This document shows, piece by piece, positions 17,063 to 25,782 of a stretch of 64,000 bases of DNA. The position numbers and the translations under genes are program-made. Source of the stretch: an uncultured Thiotrichales bacterium (GTDB taxonomy: Bacteria; Pseudomonadota; Gammaproteobacteria; Francisellales; CACEW01); contig CAIQBE010000003.1 in the NCBI GenBank assembly GCA_903870015.1, forward strand, positions 1-64,000. Direction: 5' to 3'. Below the pieces are notes generated by a model. That model had not been told where the DNA came from. It ran no database searches and saw only the letters and a program-made list of their open reading frames with translations. Position 1 is the first letter of the stretch. The number at the start of each line of letters is the position of its first letter.

Positions 17063-18424
17063 TCAACTTTTGATGGATTCAATTTTGCAAATAACACTTC
17101 CGTCGGCGAAACGCAACTCTAATTTTTGATCTTTTTTTACCTTTTTTACACTATCAATGACTTGCTGTTCATTTGAATAAATAATTGCATAGCCTCGGCG
17201 TAGAACCCCCATGGGGCTTAGGGTTTCGAGGCGTTCGAGCTGTAAATGAAATTTGTTGTTTTTATTAACTAGCACCTTTTTTAACCGAGCATGCAGGTCG
17301 AGCTCGGCCTGCTTGACCTGCGTTACTTTTTGCTTAATTTTCATGCTTGGAGAATTTATTTCTAATCCATGCTTGACAACTTGTAGTTGGTTATTTTTTA
17401 CAGTGAGCTCCTTGTGGATAAGTTGTTCTAGTCGGTCTTGAAAAAAACTCAACTTTAAACGCTGTTCCCCCAGTCTTTGCTTGGGGTGCTTTAGGCCCTT
17501 GGCGATTTGGTCAACACTATAGGAATAATTTTCTAGTAAACGACGTATTAAAAAATGGAGCTCGGTTTGTTTTTTATTGAGTATATCTATTAGGTGTGCA
17601 GTATCTGGGCTTATGAGCTCGGCGGCGGCTGAAGGTGTTGCTGCGCGAACGTCGGCTACTAGGTCACTGATAGAAAAGTCAATCTCGTGCCCTACTGCCG
17701 ATACGATGGGTGTCTCGCAGGCAAAGATAGTCTCGGCTAATTGTTCGTTATTAAACGCCCAAAGGTCTTCAAGCGAGCCGCCACCGCGCGTCACTAATAA
17801 CACATCACATAACTGTTCGCGCTCAGCGCGCTTTAATGCTCTAATAATGCTTGGTGGTGCGTCAACTCCCTGTACTTGACAGCCATAGACTAAGACTTTT
17901 ATAAAAGGCGCGCGCCTTTTTAATACAGTGAGGACGTCTTGTAATGCTGCGCCGGTTTCTGAAGTGATAATGCCGATGGTTTTGGGGAAGCTGGGCAATG
18001 GTTTTTTTCGCGCTTGATCAAACAAGCCTCGTGCCTGTAATTTTCTTTTTAAGGCTTCGAGTTGCTGTTGCAATAAACCTAAGCCTGCGAGCTCTACTCT
18101 CTCCACCACGAGCTGATAATCGCCCCGCTCAGGATAAATAGTTACTAATGCTTTAACTAACACTTGTTGGCCATTTTTCACTTGAAAGCGCGTTGGCCCC
18201 TGCTTGCCGCGAAACCATGCGCAGCGTACTTGGGCGGCAGCATCTTTTAAAGTGAAATACATATGACCCGAGGCGGGATGTGAAAGATTGGAAATTTCAC
18301 CACTCACCCACAACACCTGAAAATGATTTTCTAAGCTGTCACGCGCTGCCTGATTCAATTCTCGTACAGAAAAGATATATTCGCCATCTAGAGTTTGAGT
18401 ATTTTGTTGTTGAAAGGCGAGCAT
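17063..18424 (-). CDS. xseA: Exodeoxyribonuclease VII large subunit
   Basis: Catalytic subunit of the single-strand-specific exonuclease used in mismatch repair and DNA end processing. The 453-residue protein has an N-terminal OB-fold (about 15-115, with WVSGEISNLSHPASGHMYFTL) and the family core with GIITSETGAALQDVL, RGGGSLEDLWAFN and VSAVGHEIDF. A coiled-coil C-terminal region ends in the GYAII segment. Length is normal. The small subunit xseB is not in this window. Its start is only 20 bases from that of the divergent channel gene, so each promoter must reach into the neighbouring gene. Confidence 0.95.
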   Translation of the reverse strand: MLAFQQQNTQTLDGEYIFSVRELNQAARDSLENHFQVLWVSGEISNLSHPASGHMYFTLKDAAAQVRCAWFRGKQGPTRFQVKNGQQVLVKALVTIYPERGDYQLVVERVELAGLGLLQQQLEALKRKLQARGLFDQARKKPLPSFPKTIGIITSETGAALQDVLTVLKRRAPFIKVLVYGCQVQGVDAPPSIIRALKRAEREQLCDVLLVTRGGGSLEDLWAFNNEQLAETIFACETPIVSAVGHEIDFSISDLVADVRAATPSAAAELISPDTAHLIDILNKKQTELHFLIRRLLENYSYSVDQIAKGLKHPKQRLGEQRLKLSFFQDRLEQLIHKELTVKNNQLQVVKHGLEINSPSMKIKQKVTQVKQAELDLHARLKKVLVNKNNKFHLQLERLETLSPMGVLRRGYAIIYSNEQQVIDSVKKVKKDQKLELRFADGSVICKIESIKS

Positions 18425-18444
18425 TTTTGGTACAATTAGGCTAA

Positions 18445-19581
18445 GTGAACTTAATGCTAGTATACGTGAAAGTCAAAAAACCGAATAGATACGCTGTCAA
18501 AATTATTAGTTGGCTGATTGTGATCGAGGGCTTGTCAAATATTTTGATGGCGGTTTTGCCGCAATTTAATTTTCCGATCGAAGCCTTGTTGTTTAATTAC
18601 GTTAGTTTTTTTGAGCTACAAAAAATCACGAATGTCATGGTGGTCTTTATTGGCATGGCCTTTATGATTTTGGGTCGAGGTTTGTTTAAGCATCAGCGCT
18701 CCTCAATGCGCATTACTTTTGTGCTGTTGTTGTTTACGTTGTTCAATAGCGTCTTTCCCAGTTTATTTTTGCCGACGTTTATTTATACCTTGATTATGCT
18801 TTTGTTGTTATTTATATTTCGCAAGGCTTTTTATGTCAAAACTCCCAGTAGCTTAGGTCCGCACCAATGGGTGGCGTTGACTGCGGTCTTGCTTGTTATG
18901 GTTTATGGTGTTGTGGGTACTTATTATCTGCGTGCTCAGTATCATGGTCTCAATGACTGGCTTGATGCGCTTTATTATAGCCTTGTGACCTACACAACGA
19001 TTGGTTATGGTGATATTTATCCTGTGACTCAAAATGCTAAAATCTTTACCTGTTCTATGATTATCATGGGTGTCAGTACTTTTTTAGGTGCGCTGACGAT
19101 TGTGTTTGGCCCAATGTTTGAAAAAAGACTAAAAGGAGTATTTAATATGGTGAGTCGTTTAAATAATATGGAAGGCCATGTGATCATTTTTGGTGTCAAT
19201 GCCATGAGTTTGCACACTGCGAAATTGTTGGCTAAAAAAGGTGAGAAAATCGTATTTTTGGATCATGACCCCGCGATGCTCAATGATGCTGAAAATGAAG
19301 GCTTTAAAGTGATTGTTGGCGCTGCTTCGAAAGAAGATACTTTATTAAAAGCCCAGCTGCCCGAAGCCAATGCGATTGTGTGTGGTAGCATTTCCGATGC
19401 CGATAATCTTTTGGTCCTAATGGCTGCCAACGCCGTGCGCATCAAAAATAAAGGCGCTTTTCGTATTATCGTCCGTATCGATGAACCCGAGCATATCCCC
19501 TTCGCCCAAGCGATTGGCGCTGATGAAGTCATCTCCCCATCGATGTTGATGGGAGATTGTATTACGAAGGATTTGGTGTAG
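18445..19581 (+). CDS. Kch-like voltage-gated-type potassium channel with RCK domain
   Basis: A 378-residue inner membrane channel. Several hydrophobic segments (about 18-135) are followed by a pore-loop unit with the selectivity filter TTIGYGD (about residues 189-195). The cytosolic RCK/TrkA-N domain then begins with HVIIFGVNAMSLHTAKLL (about 247 on). The layout matches E. coli Kch. The frame opens with GTG at 18445, four bases after TTAGG; the ATG at 18454 is an alternative. A strong ribosome site and in-frame ATG inside the gene could also yield the RCK domain alone. The ligand of the RCK domain cannot be told from sequence. Confidence 0.88.
   Translation: MNLMLVYVKVKKPNRYAVKIISWLIVIEGLSNILMAVLPQFNFPIEALLFNYVSFFELQKITNVMVVFIGMAFMILGRGLFKHQRSSMRITFVLLLFTLFNSVFPSLFLPTFIYTLIMLLLLFIFRKAFYVKTPSSLGPHQWVALTAVLLVMVYGVVGTYYLRAQYHGLNDWLDALYYSLVTYTTIGYGDIYPVTQNAKIFTCSMIIMGVSTFLGALTIVFGPMFEKRLKGVFNMVSRLNNMEGHVIIFGVNAMSLHTAKLLAKKGEKIVFLDHDPAMLNDAENEGFKVIVGAASKEDTLLKAQLPEANAIVCGSISDADNLLVLMAANAVRIKNKGAFRIIVRIDEPEHIPFAQAIGADEVISPSMLMGDCITKDLV
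19133..19149 (+). promoter_or_regulatory. Internal ribosome-binding site and in-frame start in the channel gene
   Basis: AAGGAG (19133-19138), eight spacer bases and ATG (19147-19149), in frame as codon 235. The start lies just between the last membrane helix and the RCK domain, and gives a free RCK protein of about 144 residues. This site is stronger than the one at the gene start. Confidence 0.6.
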
Positions 19582-19721
19582 GAGTTGATTGTCTTAGCAA
19601 AGTCTTTCCTTGTGTATCTATCGTTAATCTTTTAAAATATCCGGCCCTAGTAATAGGTTAGGTGAGCCTATACGCTCCTAAACTCATACAGCGCTACAAA
19701 GTAAATATAAGGAAATGATCA

Positions 19722-20291
19722 ATGCTCAACACCCAACGCAATGCACAACTTAATCTTGCTAATACAAGAATAAACATAATGGCCCTTCTGATAGCTTTAA
19801 CGTGGTTTTCGTTATCCGCAGTAACAGACTCAAATAGAAGATTCCAAGAGGCATCCGCACAGGTCGGAGTAACTAAGCAAAGAGTGCTTGCATTGGATTT
19901 AATCATGGCGACAGTATCTGCTACATTTGCTATTATCACTGCAAGTAGGGACCAACAACCCATGTCCCTTGATGCACTAGCTATAAAAGGACTAGGATGC
20001 TTCGTCGCTACCATGGGGTTTGGTACAAACATGATTTTAAAAAAATTAGTCAACGCCTCCATGTCGATTAAACACACGTCTCCTGAAATAATCCTCAGTT
20101 CGATCATTATAACCACTTTTATGGAAACGCTTCCATCATTTATCTTAGGGTTGTGCATTGGCGATTTAATTGCTCCCAAAGCGAGGCAAGCGACTCCAAC
20201 GCAGGCGTTAATAATGAGAAACACCGCCCGATACGCTAATCAACCAATGAGGAATGATGGAGCAGCACCCCCAGGTCCTGGGGTAGGATAG
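19722..20291 (+). CDS. Small four-helix membrane protein of unknown function
   Basis: A 189-residue protein with four hydrophobic segments (about 19-35, 57-76, 88-110, 124-150) and a polar Pro/Gly-rich tail (ending APPGPGVG). I recognise no family. AGGA followed by eight bases precedes the ATG, which supports this strand. The opposite strand is also open for 176 codons over nearly the same stretch, but it has no comparable start site. It stands alone between the potassium channel and the gcv operon. Confidence 0.6.
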   Translation: MLNTQRNAQLNLANTRINIMALLIALTWFSLSAVTDSNRRFQEASAQVGVTKQRVLALDLIMATVSATFAIITASRDQQPMSLDALAIKGLGCFVATMGFGTNMILKKLVNASMSIKHTSPEIILSSIIITTFMETLPSFILGLCIGDLIAPKARQATPTQALIMRNTARYANQPMRNDGAAPPGPGVG

Positions 20292-20432
20292 GATCCCACG
20301 AAAAATTAACTCGATACCCGATCCTCTAAAAGAAATACCTTAGTGTATCTGTAATAATAAGCTGTAGCATCAATTGCATCAAGTTCTTTCTTATGGAACA
20401 ATAAGCAGCATATTTTTCTGCCCAGAGTTCCC

Positions 20433-21524
20433 ATGGAAGATTTAAAAACGCCCCTTTATGATACTCATGTTCAATACCAAGGCAAGATGGTGTCTTTTGG
20501 TGGATGGCTCATGCCTTTGCATTATGGTTCGCAGTTGCAAGAGCATCTGAATATTCGTGAATCCGCTGGGGTTTTTGATGTTTCGCATATGACCATTGTG
20601 GATATTGAGGGCGCTCATGCGCGTAAATTCTTGCGCTTTTTAATTAGCAATGATGTGGCGAAGCTTGAAAAGGTTGGCGTGGGCAAGGCGCTGTATTCCG
20701 CTATGCTAAATGCTGATGCCGGTATTGTTGATGATCTGATTGTTTATCTCATGCCCTTTGGTTATCGCGTTGTTGTCAATGCGGGGACGCGCGCGAAAGA
20801 TTTAGCTTGGATTGAACAACAAGCACAAAATTTTCAAATTACTTTTAAAGAACGTAAAGATCTTTGTATTCTGGCAGTGCAAGGTCCGAAAGCCATTGAA
20901 ATTGTTAAGAGCATTAAACCTGAGTGGCAAGAAAAATTAGCGGGCCTTAAAATTTTTCAGGCCTGTTTAGAAGGTGATTGGCTTCTTGCGCGTACGGGTT
21001 ATACGGGCGAAGATGGTTTGGAAATTATGTGTCCCAATGCGCAGGCGCCTATTTTCTGGGAGCAGTTGCTTGCCGCGGGCGTTAAGCCTGCAGGTTTAGG
21101 CGCACGTGATACCTTGCGGCTTGAGGCGGGTATGAATCTTTATGGGCATGATATGGATGATACGATCCATCCTTATGAATGTGGCATGGCGTGGACGGTT
21201 GATTTGAGTGATCCTGAGCGGCATTTTTTTGGAAGAGCAGCGCTTGAGGCAAAAATTAATTCAAGCTTGGCTTTTAAACAAGTGGGTTTGGTATTAGAAG
21301 ACAAAGGCATTTTGCGTGAAGGTCTTAAAGTTATTAATCACGAAGGCGATGTTGGCGTGATTACGAGTGGAACATTTTCGCCAAGTTTAAAATTATCAGT
21401 CGCGATCGCACGTGTGCCATTAAATACCACGGATAAAGTTCAAGTGGAAATTCGGGGTGAGTTAAAATCAGCACGAGTAGTAAAACTTCCGTTTGTACGA
21501 TTAGGTAAACAAGTTTTTGAATAA
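20433..21524 (+). CDS. gcvT: Glycine cleavage system T protein (aminomethyltransferase)
   Basis: Transfers the aminomethyl carbon from the H-protein lipoyl arm to tetrahydrofolate, releasing ammonia. The 363-residue protein has the N-terminal folate-binding fold with FGGWLMPLHYGSQLQEH and FDVSHMTIVDIEG, then LLARTGYTGEDGLEI, and a C-terminal barrel with GVITSGTFSPSLK. First gene of gcvT-gcvH-gcvP. I see no tandem glycine riboswitch in the 140 bases upstream and no convincing ribosome site, so regulation is unclear. Confidence 0.96.
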   Translation: MEDLKTPLYDTHVQYQGKMVSFGGWLMPLHYGSQLQEHLNIRESAGVFDVSHMTIVDIEGAHARKFLRFLISNDVAKLEKVGVGKALYSAMLNADAGIVDDLIVYLMPFGYRVVVNAGTRAKDLAWIEQQAQNFQITFKERKDLCILAVQGPKAIEIVKSIKPEWQEKLAGLKIFQACLEGDWLLARTGYTGEDGLEIMCPNAQAPIFWEQLLAAGVKPAGLGARDTLRLEAGMNLYGHDMDDTIHPYECGMAWTVDLSDPERHFFGRAALEAKINSSLAFKQVGLVLEDKGILREGLKVINHEGDVGVITSGTFSPSLKLSVAIARVPLNTTDKVQVEIRGELKSARVVKLPFVRLGKQVFE

Positions 21525-21535
21525 AGGAGCAAAAC

Positions 21536-21913
21536 ATGAGTGAAGTAAGATCCGGTTTAAAATACAGCGAAAGTCATGAGTGGGTAAAAGATTTAGGTGA
21601 TGGCACCGCTATCGTTGGTATTAGTGCGCATGCCCAGGAATTATTGGGCGATGTGGTGTATGTTGAGTTGCCCAAAGTGGGTACGCAAATTGCTGCGGGC
21701 GCGACTGTTGGCGTGGTTGAATCGGTGAAGGCTGCTTCTGATATTTACTCCCCTGCCGCTGGCGAGGTCATTGATGTCAATAAAACTTTAGAGGGTGAGC
21801 CTAATCTAATTAACCAAGATCCTTATGATCAGGGTTGGATTTTTAAAATTAAATTACAAGGTAGCATTGACGGGCTTTTAGATGCTGCTGCTTACCAACA
21901 GGCGATCGGATAA
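21536..21913 (+). CDS. gcvH: Glycine cleavage system H protein
   Basis: Lipoyl carrier that shuttles the aminomethyl group between P, T and L proteins. The 125-residue protein has the lipoylation site at Lys65 within GVVESVKAASDIYSP and the family start KYSESHEWV. AAAGGAG stands seven bases before the ATG. It lies between gcvT and gcvP with gaps of 11 and 18 bases, so the operon is tightly packed. The L protein (lpd) is elsewhere. Confidence 0.97.
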   Translation: MSEVRSGLKYSESHEWVKDLGDGTAIVGISAHAQELLGDVVYVELPKVGTQIAAGATVGVVESVKAASDIYSPAAGEVIDVNKTLEGEPNLINQDPYDQGWIFKIKLQGSIDGLLDAAAYQQAIG

Positions 21914-21931
21914 TTTTATTTAAGGATTTCT

Positions 21932-24772
21932 ATGCTCTTTGCTCCTAATCATTTTGCGCACCGTCATATCGGCCCTGATGCTCATAGCCAAGAGGCTATG
22001 TTGCAGTTTTTGGGCTATAAAAATTTAAAGGCGTTTACCAAGGCTGTTATTCCCGAGGCTTTATTTGCCACAACCGCGTTTAAGTTGCCTGCGGGTTTGA
22101 CCGAGTTTGATGCGCTCAATCAATTGGACAAATACGCTCACAAAAATAAACTGATGCGCAATTTGATAGGCTTGGGTTATAACGAAACGATTACGCCCTC
22201 GGTGATTCAGCGCAATGTCTTAGAAAATCCAGGTTGGTATACGGCGTATACGCCTTATCAAGCTGAAATTGCTCAGGGGCGCTTAGAGCTGTTATTAAAT
22301 TTTCAGCAAATGATTATGGATTTGACGGGCTTTAATCTTGCCAATGCTGCCCTACTTGATGAGGCAACGGCCGCGGCTGAAGCCATGAGTATGGCTAAGC
22401 GCTTATCGCAAAAAAACAGCGTTAAATTTTTTGTGGATCACCATGTCTTGCCGCAAACGCTTGATGTGATAAAAACGCGGGCGCAATATCAAGATATTGA
22501 AGTCGTTGTGGGCACTGCCGAGTCTGTACTGAATGATGATTACTTTGCAGTGTTATTTCAATATCCTAATCTTCAAGGTGATGCGCTTGATTTTAAAAAT
22601 GTATTTGCCCAATTAAAAGCAAAACAAACTTTTTGTATTTTGGCCTGTGATATTTTAGCGCTGACTTTGCTGACACCCCCTGCTGAATTAGGTGCGGATA
22701 TTGCGGTGGGCACAACGCAACGCTTTGGAATACCGATGGGCTTTGGTGGTCCGCATGCGGCATTTTTTGCGACCAAAGAAGAATATAAACGCACGATCCC
22801 TGGGCGTATTATCGGGGTGAGCGTGGATCGTCGTGGTAATCAGGCGTTGCGTATGGCCTTGCAAACGCGGGAGCAACACATTCGTCGCGAAAAGGCGACG
22901 TCAAATATTTGTACCTCTCAAGTATTACTGGCCAATATGGCGGCGCTCTATGCCATGTATCATGGACGTACGGGTTTGCAGTTTATTGCCAAACATATTT
23001 ATGCTTTAGCTTCTGTATTTAAAGAGTTTGTTAGCGCGGCAGGTTTATCGGTACTCACGGGTGCGCAATTTTTTGATACGATTGCCATTCAAGTCCTTGA
23101 TGCCGATGCGGTTGTTAATGCTTGTGCAAAATTAGGGTTTAATATTGCGAAGCTTAGTCATACTGTTGTCAGCGTCAGTTTTGGTGAGACGTTTCAACTT
23201 AAAGAATTACGTAATTTATTAAAAGCTTTTATTGGTCAAACGCCTGAGCTCAAAACACTGAAAGTGCGGTATCAAGCTTTAGTTGAAGGCCCCCATGGTT
23301 TTCGTCAGGACGCTTTTTTAAGCCATCCGCATTTTAATAGCTATCATACTGAAACCAAGATGATGCGGTATTTGAAGAAATTAGAAAATCGCGACTTATC
23401 TCTAGTGCATTCGATGATTCCTCTGGGCTCTTGCACCATGAAGTTAAATGCTGCGAGTGAATTGATGCCCTTATCATGGCCGCATCTGGCACACATCCAT
23501 CCATTTGCGCCTGAGGCTCAGGTTGCGGGATATCATTTGATGCTTAATGAATTGACGGAATATCTAAAAGCCATTACCGGCTTTGATGCAATTTGCATGC
23601 AGCCGAATTCTGGTGCGCAAGGTGAATTTGCAGGATTGCTCACGATTCGTACCTATCAAGCAGCGCAAGGCCAAAGCCAGCGCAATATTTGTTTAATTCC
23701 AAAATCGGCCCACGGCACTAATCCTGCGACCGCGCAGATGATGGGTTTAGAGGTCGTTGTCGTTGATTGTGATAGCAAAGGCAATATTGATGTCGCGGAT
23801 TTAGAGCGTAAAGCGACGGAGCATCGCGATCATCTCTCTGCCCTCATGGTCACCTACCCTTCAACGCATGGTGTGTTTGAAGAAAGCATTAAAACGATTT
23901 GTGAGATTGTACATCAACATGGCGGTCAGGTTTATATGGATGGTGCTAATTTAAATGCGCTTGTTGGTTTAGTGAAGCCCGCAGAATTAGGGGCTGATGT
24001 TTCGCACATGAATTTGCATAAAACTTTTTCGATCCCACATGGTGGTGGTGGTCCAGGCATGGGGCCGATTGGTGTAAAAGCGCATTTGGCGCCGCATTTG
24101 CCCAAGCATGTGTTAAGCAAAGATCACCATACTGGCACCAATGCGCGTGCGGTGAATGCAGCGCCCTTTGGTAGCGCTTTGATTTTAAATATCTCGTATA
24201 TGTACATTACCATGATGGGCCGTGAGGGTTTGAGTGAAGCCACACGCATTGCTTTACTCAATGCCAATTATTTAGCCAAACGCTTAAAAGATTATTTCCC
24301 AGTGCTTTATACAGGCCAGCATGGTTTGGTAGCACATGAGTGTATTATTGATCTGCGTCCGCTGAAAGCCGAAACAGGCATTACTGAAGTGGATATCGCC
24401 AAGCGCTTAATGGATTATGGTTTTCACTCCCCTACCATGTCCTTTCCTGTCGCGGGAACCTTGATGATTGAGCCTACCGAAAGTGAAGCCAAAGATGAGC
24501 TTGATCGTTTTGCACAGGCTTTGATTGCAATTCACGGTGAGATTATGAAAGTAAAAAGTGGCCATTATGATAAGCTGAATAATCCCTTAAAAAATGCGCC
24601 GCATACGCAAAAAGATATCGTTGATTGGCAGTTCCCTTATAGTATTCAAGAGGCTTGCTATCCCCTGCCCTATGTTATGGAAGCAAAGCTCTGGCCCAGC
24701 GTGAATCGTATTGATGATGTGGCGGGCGATCGGCAATTGGTGTGTGCTTGTCCGCCGATGGATAAATACTAA
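21932..24772 (+). CDS. gcvP: Glycine dehydrogenase (P protein), single-chain form
   Basis: PLP enzyme that decarboxylates glycine and loads the aminomethyl group on GcvH. The 946-residue chain contains both halves: an N-terminal GcvPA-like half (about 1-440) and a C-terminal GcvPB-like half (about 450-946). The latter carries the PLP lysine in the MNLHKTFSIPHGGGGPGMG segment. Length matches the one-chain type (E. coli 957). Many other bacteria, including Legionella and Coxiella as I recall, have it as two genes. Third gene of the operon. Confidence 0.96.
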   Translation: MLFAPNHFAHRHIGPDAHSQEAMLQFLGYKNLKAFTKAVIPEALFATTAFKLPAGLTEFDALNQLDKYAHKNKLMRNLIGLGYNETITPSVIQRNVLENPGWYTAYTPYQAEIAQGRLELLLNFQQMIMDLTGFNLANAALLDEATAAAEAMSMAKRLSQKNSVKFFVDHHVLPQTLDVIKTRAQYQDIEVVVGTAESVLNDDYFAVLFQYPNLQGDALDFKNVFAQLKAKQTFCILACDILALTLLTPPAELGADIAVGTTQRFGIPMGFGGPHAAFFATKEEYKRTIPGRIIGVSVDRRGNQALRMALQTREQHIRREKATSNICTSQVLLANMAALYAMYHGRTGLQFIAKHIYALASVFKEFVSAAGLSVLTGAQFFDTIAIQVLDADAVVNACAKLGFNIAKLSHTVVSVSFGETFQLKELRNLLKAFIGQTPELKTLKVRYQALVEGPHGFRQDAFLSHPHFNSYHTETKMMRYLKKLENRDLSLVHSMIPLGSCTMKLNAASELMPLSWPHLAHIHPFAPEAQVAGYHLMLNELTEYLKAITGFDAICMQPNSGAQGEFAGLLTIRTYQAAQGQSQRNICLIPKSAHGTNPATAQMMGLEVVVVDCDSKGNIDVADLERKATEHRDHLSALMVTYPSTHGVFEESIKTICEIVHQHGGQVYMDGANLNALVGLVKPAELGADVSHMNLHKTFSIPHGGGGPGMGPIGVKAHLAPHLPKHVLSKDHHTGTNARAVNAAPFGSALILNISYMYITMMGREGLSEATRIALLNANYLAKRLKDYFPVLYTGQHGLVAHECIIDLRPLKAETGITEVDIAKRLMDYGFHSPTMSFPVAGTLMIEPTESEAKDELDRFAQALIAIHGEIMKVKSGHYDKLNNPLKNAPHTQKDIVDWQFPYSIQEACYPLPYVMEAKLWPSVNRIDDVAGDRQLVCACPPMDKY

Positions 24773-24782
24773 TTGCATTGTA

Positions 24783-24811
24783 TTGTAAATCTTCTTGGTA
24801 ATCACTATAAT
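24783..24811 (+). promoter_or_regulatory. Promoter of the tandem SH2 gene
   Basis: TTGTAA (24783-24788), a 17-base spacer and a perfect TATAAT (24806-24811). The predicted transcript would start about 29 bases before the ATG at 24847, with a very AT-rich leader that has no evident ribosome site. The gene is thus probably transcribed separately from gcvP. Confidence 0.65.
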
Positions 24812-24846
24812 GCACGGCCTCAACTATTTTAATTTGAATTAATATT

Positions 24847-25635
24847 ATGGCTTCTGCTGCTCCTGTTACTTCGGCTCTCTGGTCAGGGAAATTTTACACT
24901 AAACTCCATGGTGCTGATGCGCTTGCTCTTTTGAATTCCCCTGATAAAGCGGGCTGTTTTTTGGTGCGTGCCTCTCATTCAGCGCCAGGTGCGCTTTCAG
25001 TGGTATATCATCGAGATGGCAGAGGTTGCAGTACTTCTATTAAGCCTGGACCAGGCGGTGGTTTTAGTGTTCGGTCTGAGGATGGGGTAATTAGTCAATA
25101 TGCTTCTTTTCATGAATTTTTTTCTTGCTATCCGGCTTTGTTTGCTAAAGAGCTCGATCTATCTGAGCACAAACAAAATGACTTAGAATATAGACTTTTC
25201 ACTCCCTCCTGGTCTGGGAATATTTACACTAAACTCAGCAGCCCAGAGGCCCTAGACCTTGTTTCTAAGGCAGGCAAATCTGGCGCGTATTTGGTGCGAA
25301 ACTCTCAAACGTCTAATTTTTATGTGGTGGTATTTAATACTCCAGGCACTGCGGTTGGCGCTAGTAATTTTATCATTACTCCTACAGAAGATGGTAAGCT
25401 TACAACAACTCACGAAAGTGGGGTAATAGTATGGGATTCTTTAGGAGCTCTTCTTGCTTGCTATTCTACAGGCGATAATCCTGTTTTTACTGAGGAGCTC
25501 GTTTTATCCCCCGAATACGAACGCAAGCAACTTCAGACGAGCCCTTCTATTGCTGCCGTAGCGTCAGCTGCTCTTGCTTTTGGGTCGGTATCTGGTGGGT
25601 CTGGTGCTAAAGAAGATTGCGCCAAAGAGCTTTAG
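24847..25635 (+). CDS. Tandem SH2-domain protein, putative phosphotyrosine-binding effector
   Basis: A 262-residue protein built of two SH2 domains. Domain 1 (about 12-100) opens with WSGKFYTKL and has the phosphotyrosine-pocket motif FLVRAS with Arg41. Domain 2 (about 122-213) opens with WSGNIYTKL and has YLVRNS with Arg151. The matching Trp and Arg pairs are both exactly 110 residues apart, so the second domain is a duplication of the first. Each domain ends with the SH2-like helix and Tyr (FHEFFSCY, LGALLACY). The histidine common in strand D is not obvious. The tail is Ala/Gly/Ser-rich. SH2 domains bind phosphotyrosine and are rare in bacteria, known chiefly from Legionella effectors. No catalytic domain is present, so an adaptor or shielding role is inferred. 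Confidence 0.85.
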   Translation: MASAAPVTSALWSGKFYTKLHGADALALLNSPDKAGCFLVRASHSAPGALSVVYHRDGRGCSTSIKPGPGGGFSVRSEDGVISQYASFHEFFSCYPALFAKELDLSEHKQNDLEYRLFTPSWSGNIYTKLSSPEALDLVSKAGKSGAYLVRNSQTSNFYVVVFNTPGTAVGASNFIITPTEDGKLTTTHESGVIVWDSLGALLACYSTGDNPVFTEELVLSPEYERKQLQTSPSIAAVASAALAFGSVSGGSGAKEDCAKEL

Positions 25636-25740
25636 CTTCATAGTCATAATGAGTTACTAGCAACTGAAACTCTGTTATATGCCTTTGCTACGCATTGTTT
25701 TTCAAAATGCAACTCCTGAAGGCTCGCGGGTATGATTTTG

Positions 25741-25749
25741 TGATATAAT
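25741..25749 (+). promoter_or_regulatory. Extended -10 promoter of the LysE-family gene
   Basis: TGA directly before a perfect TATAAT (25744-25749) forms an extended -10 element, 34 bases before the ATG at 25783. No recognisable -35 hexamer, as usual for this class. Confidence 0.55.
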
Positions 25750-25782
25750 TTTTAACATTGGTAATGCTTTTCGCTATCCATT

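Noticed and set aside
19694-20224. Minus-strand frame of 176 codons opposite the small membrane protein gene
   Set aside because: It mirrors the plus-strand gene, has no ribosome site, and the plus strand has AGGA eight bases before its ATG together with four clean hydrophobic segments.
20292-20432. Glycine riboswitch before gcvT
   Set aside because: No tandem aptamer core or conserved purine-rich segments can be seen in the 140-base leader.
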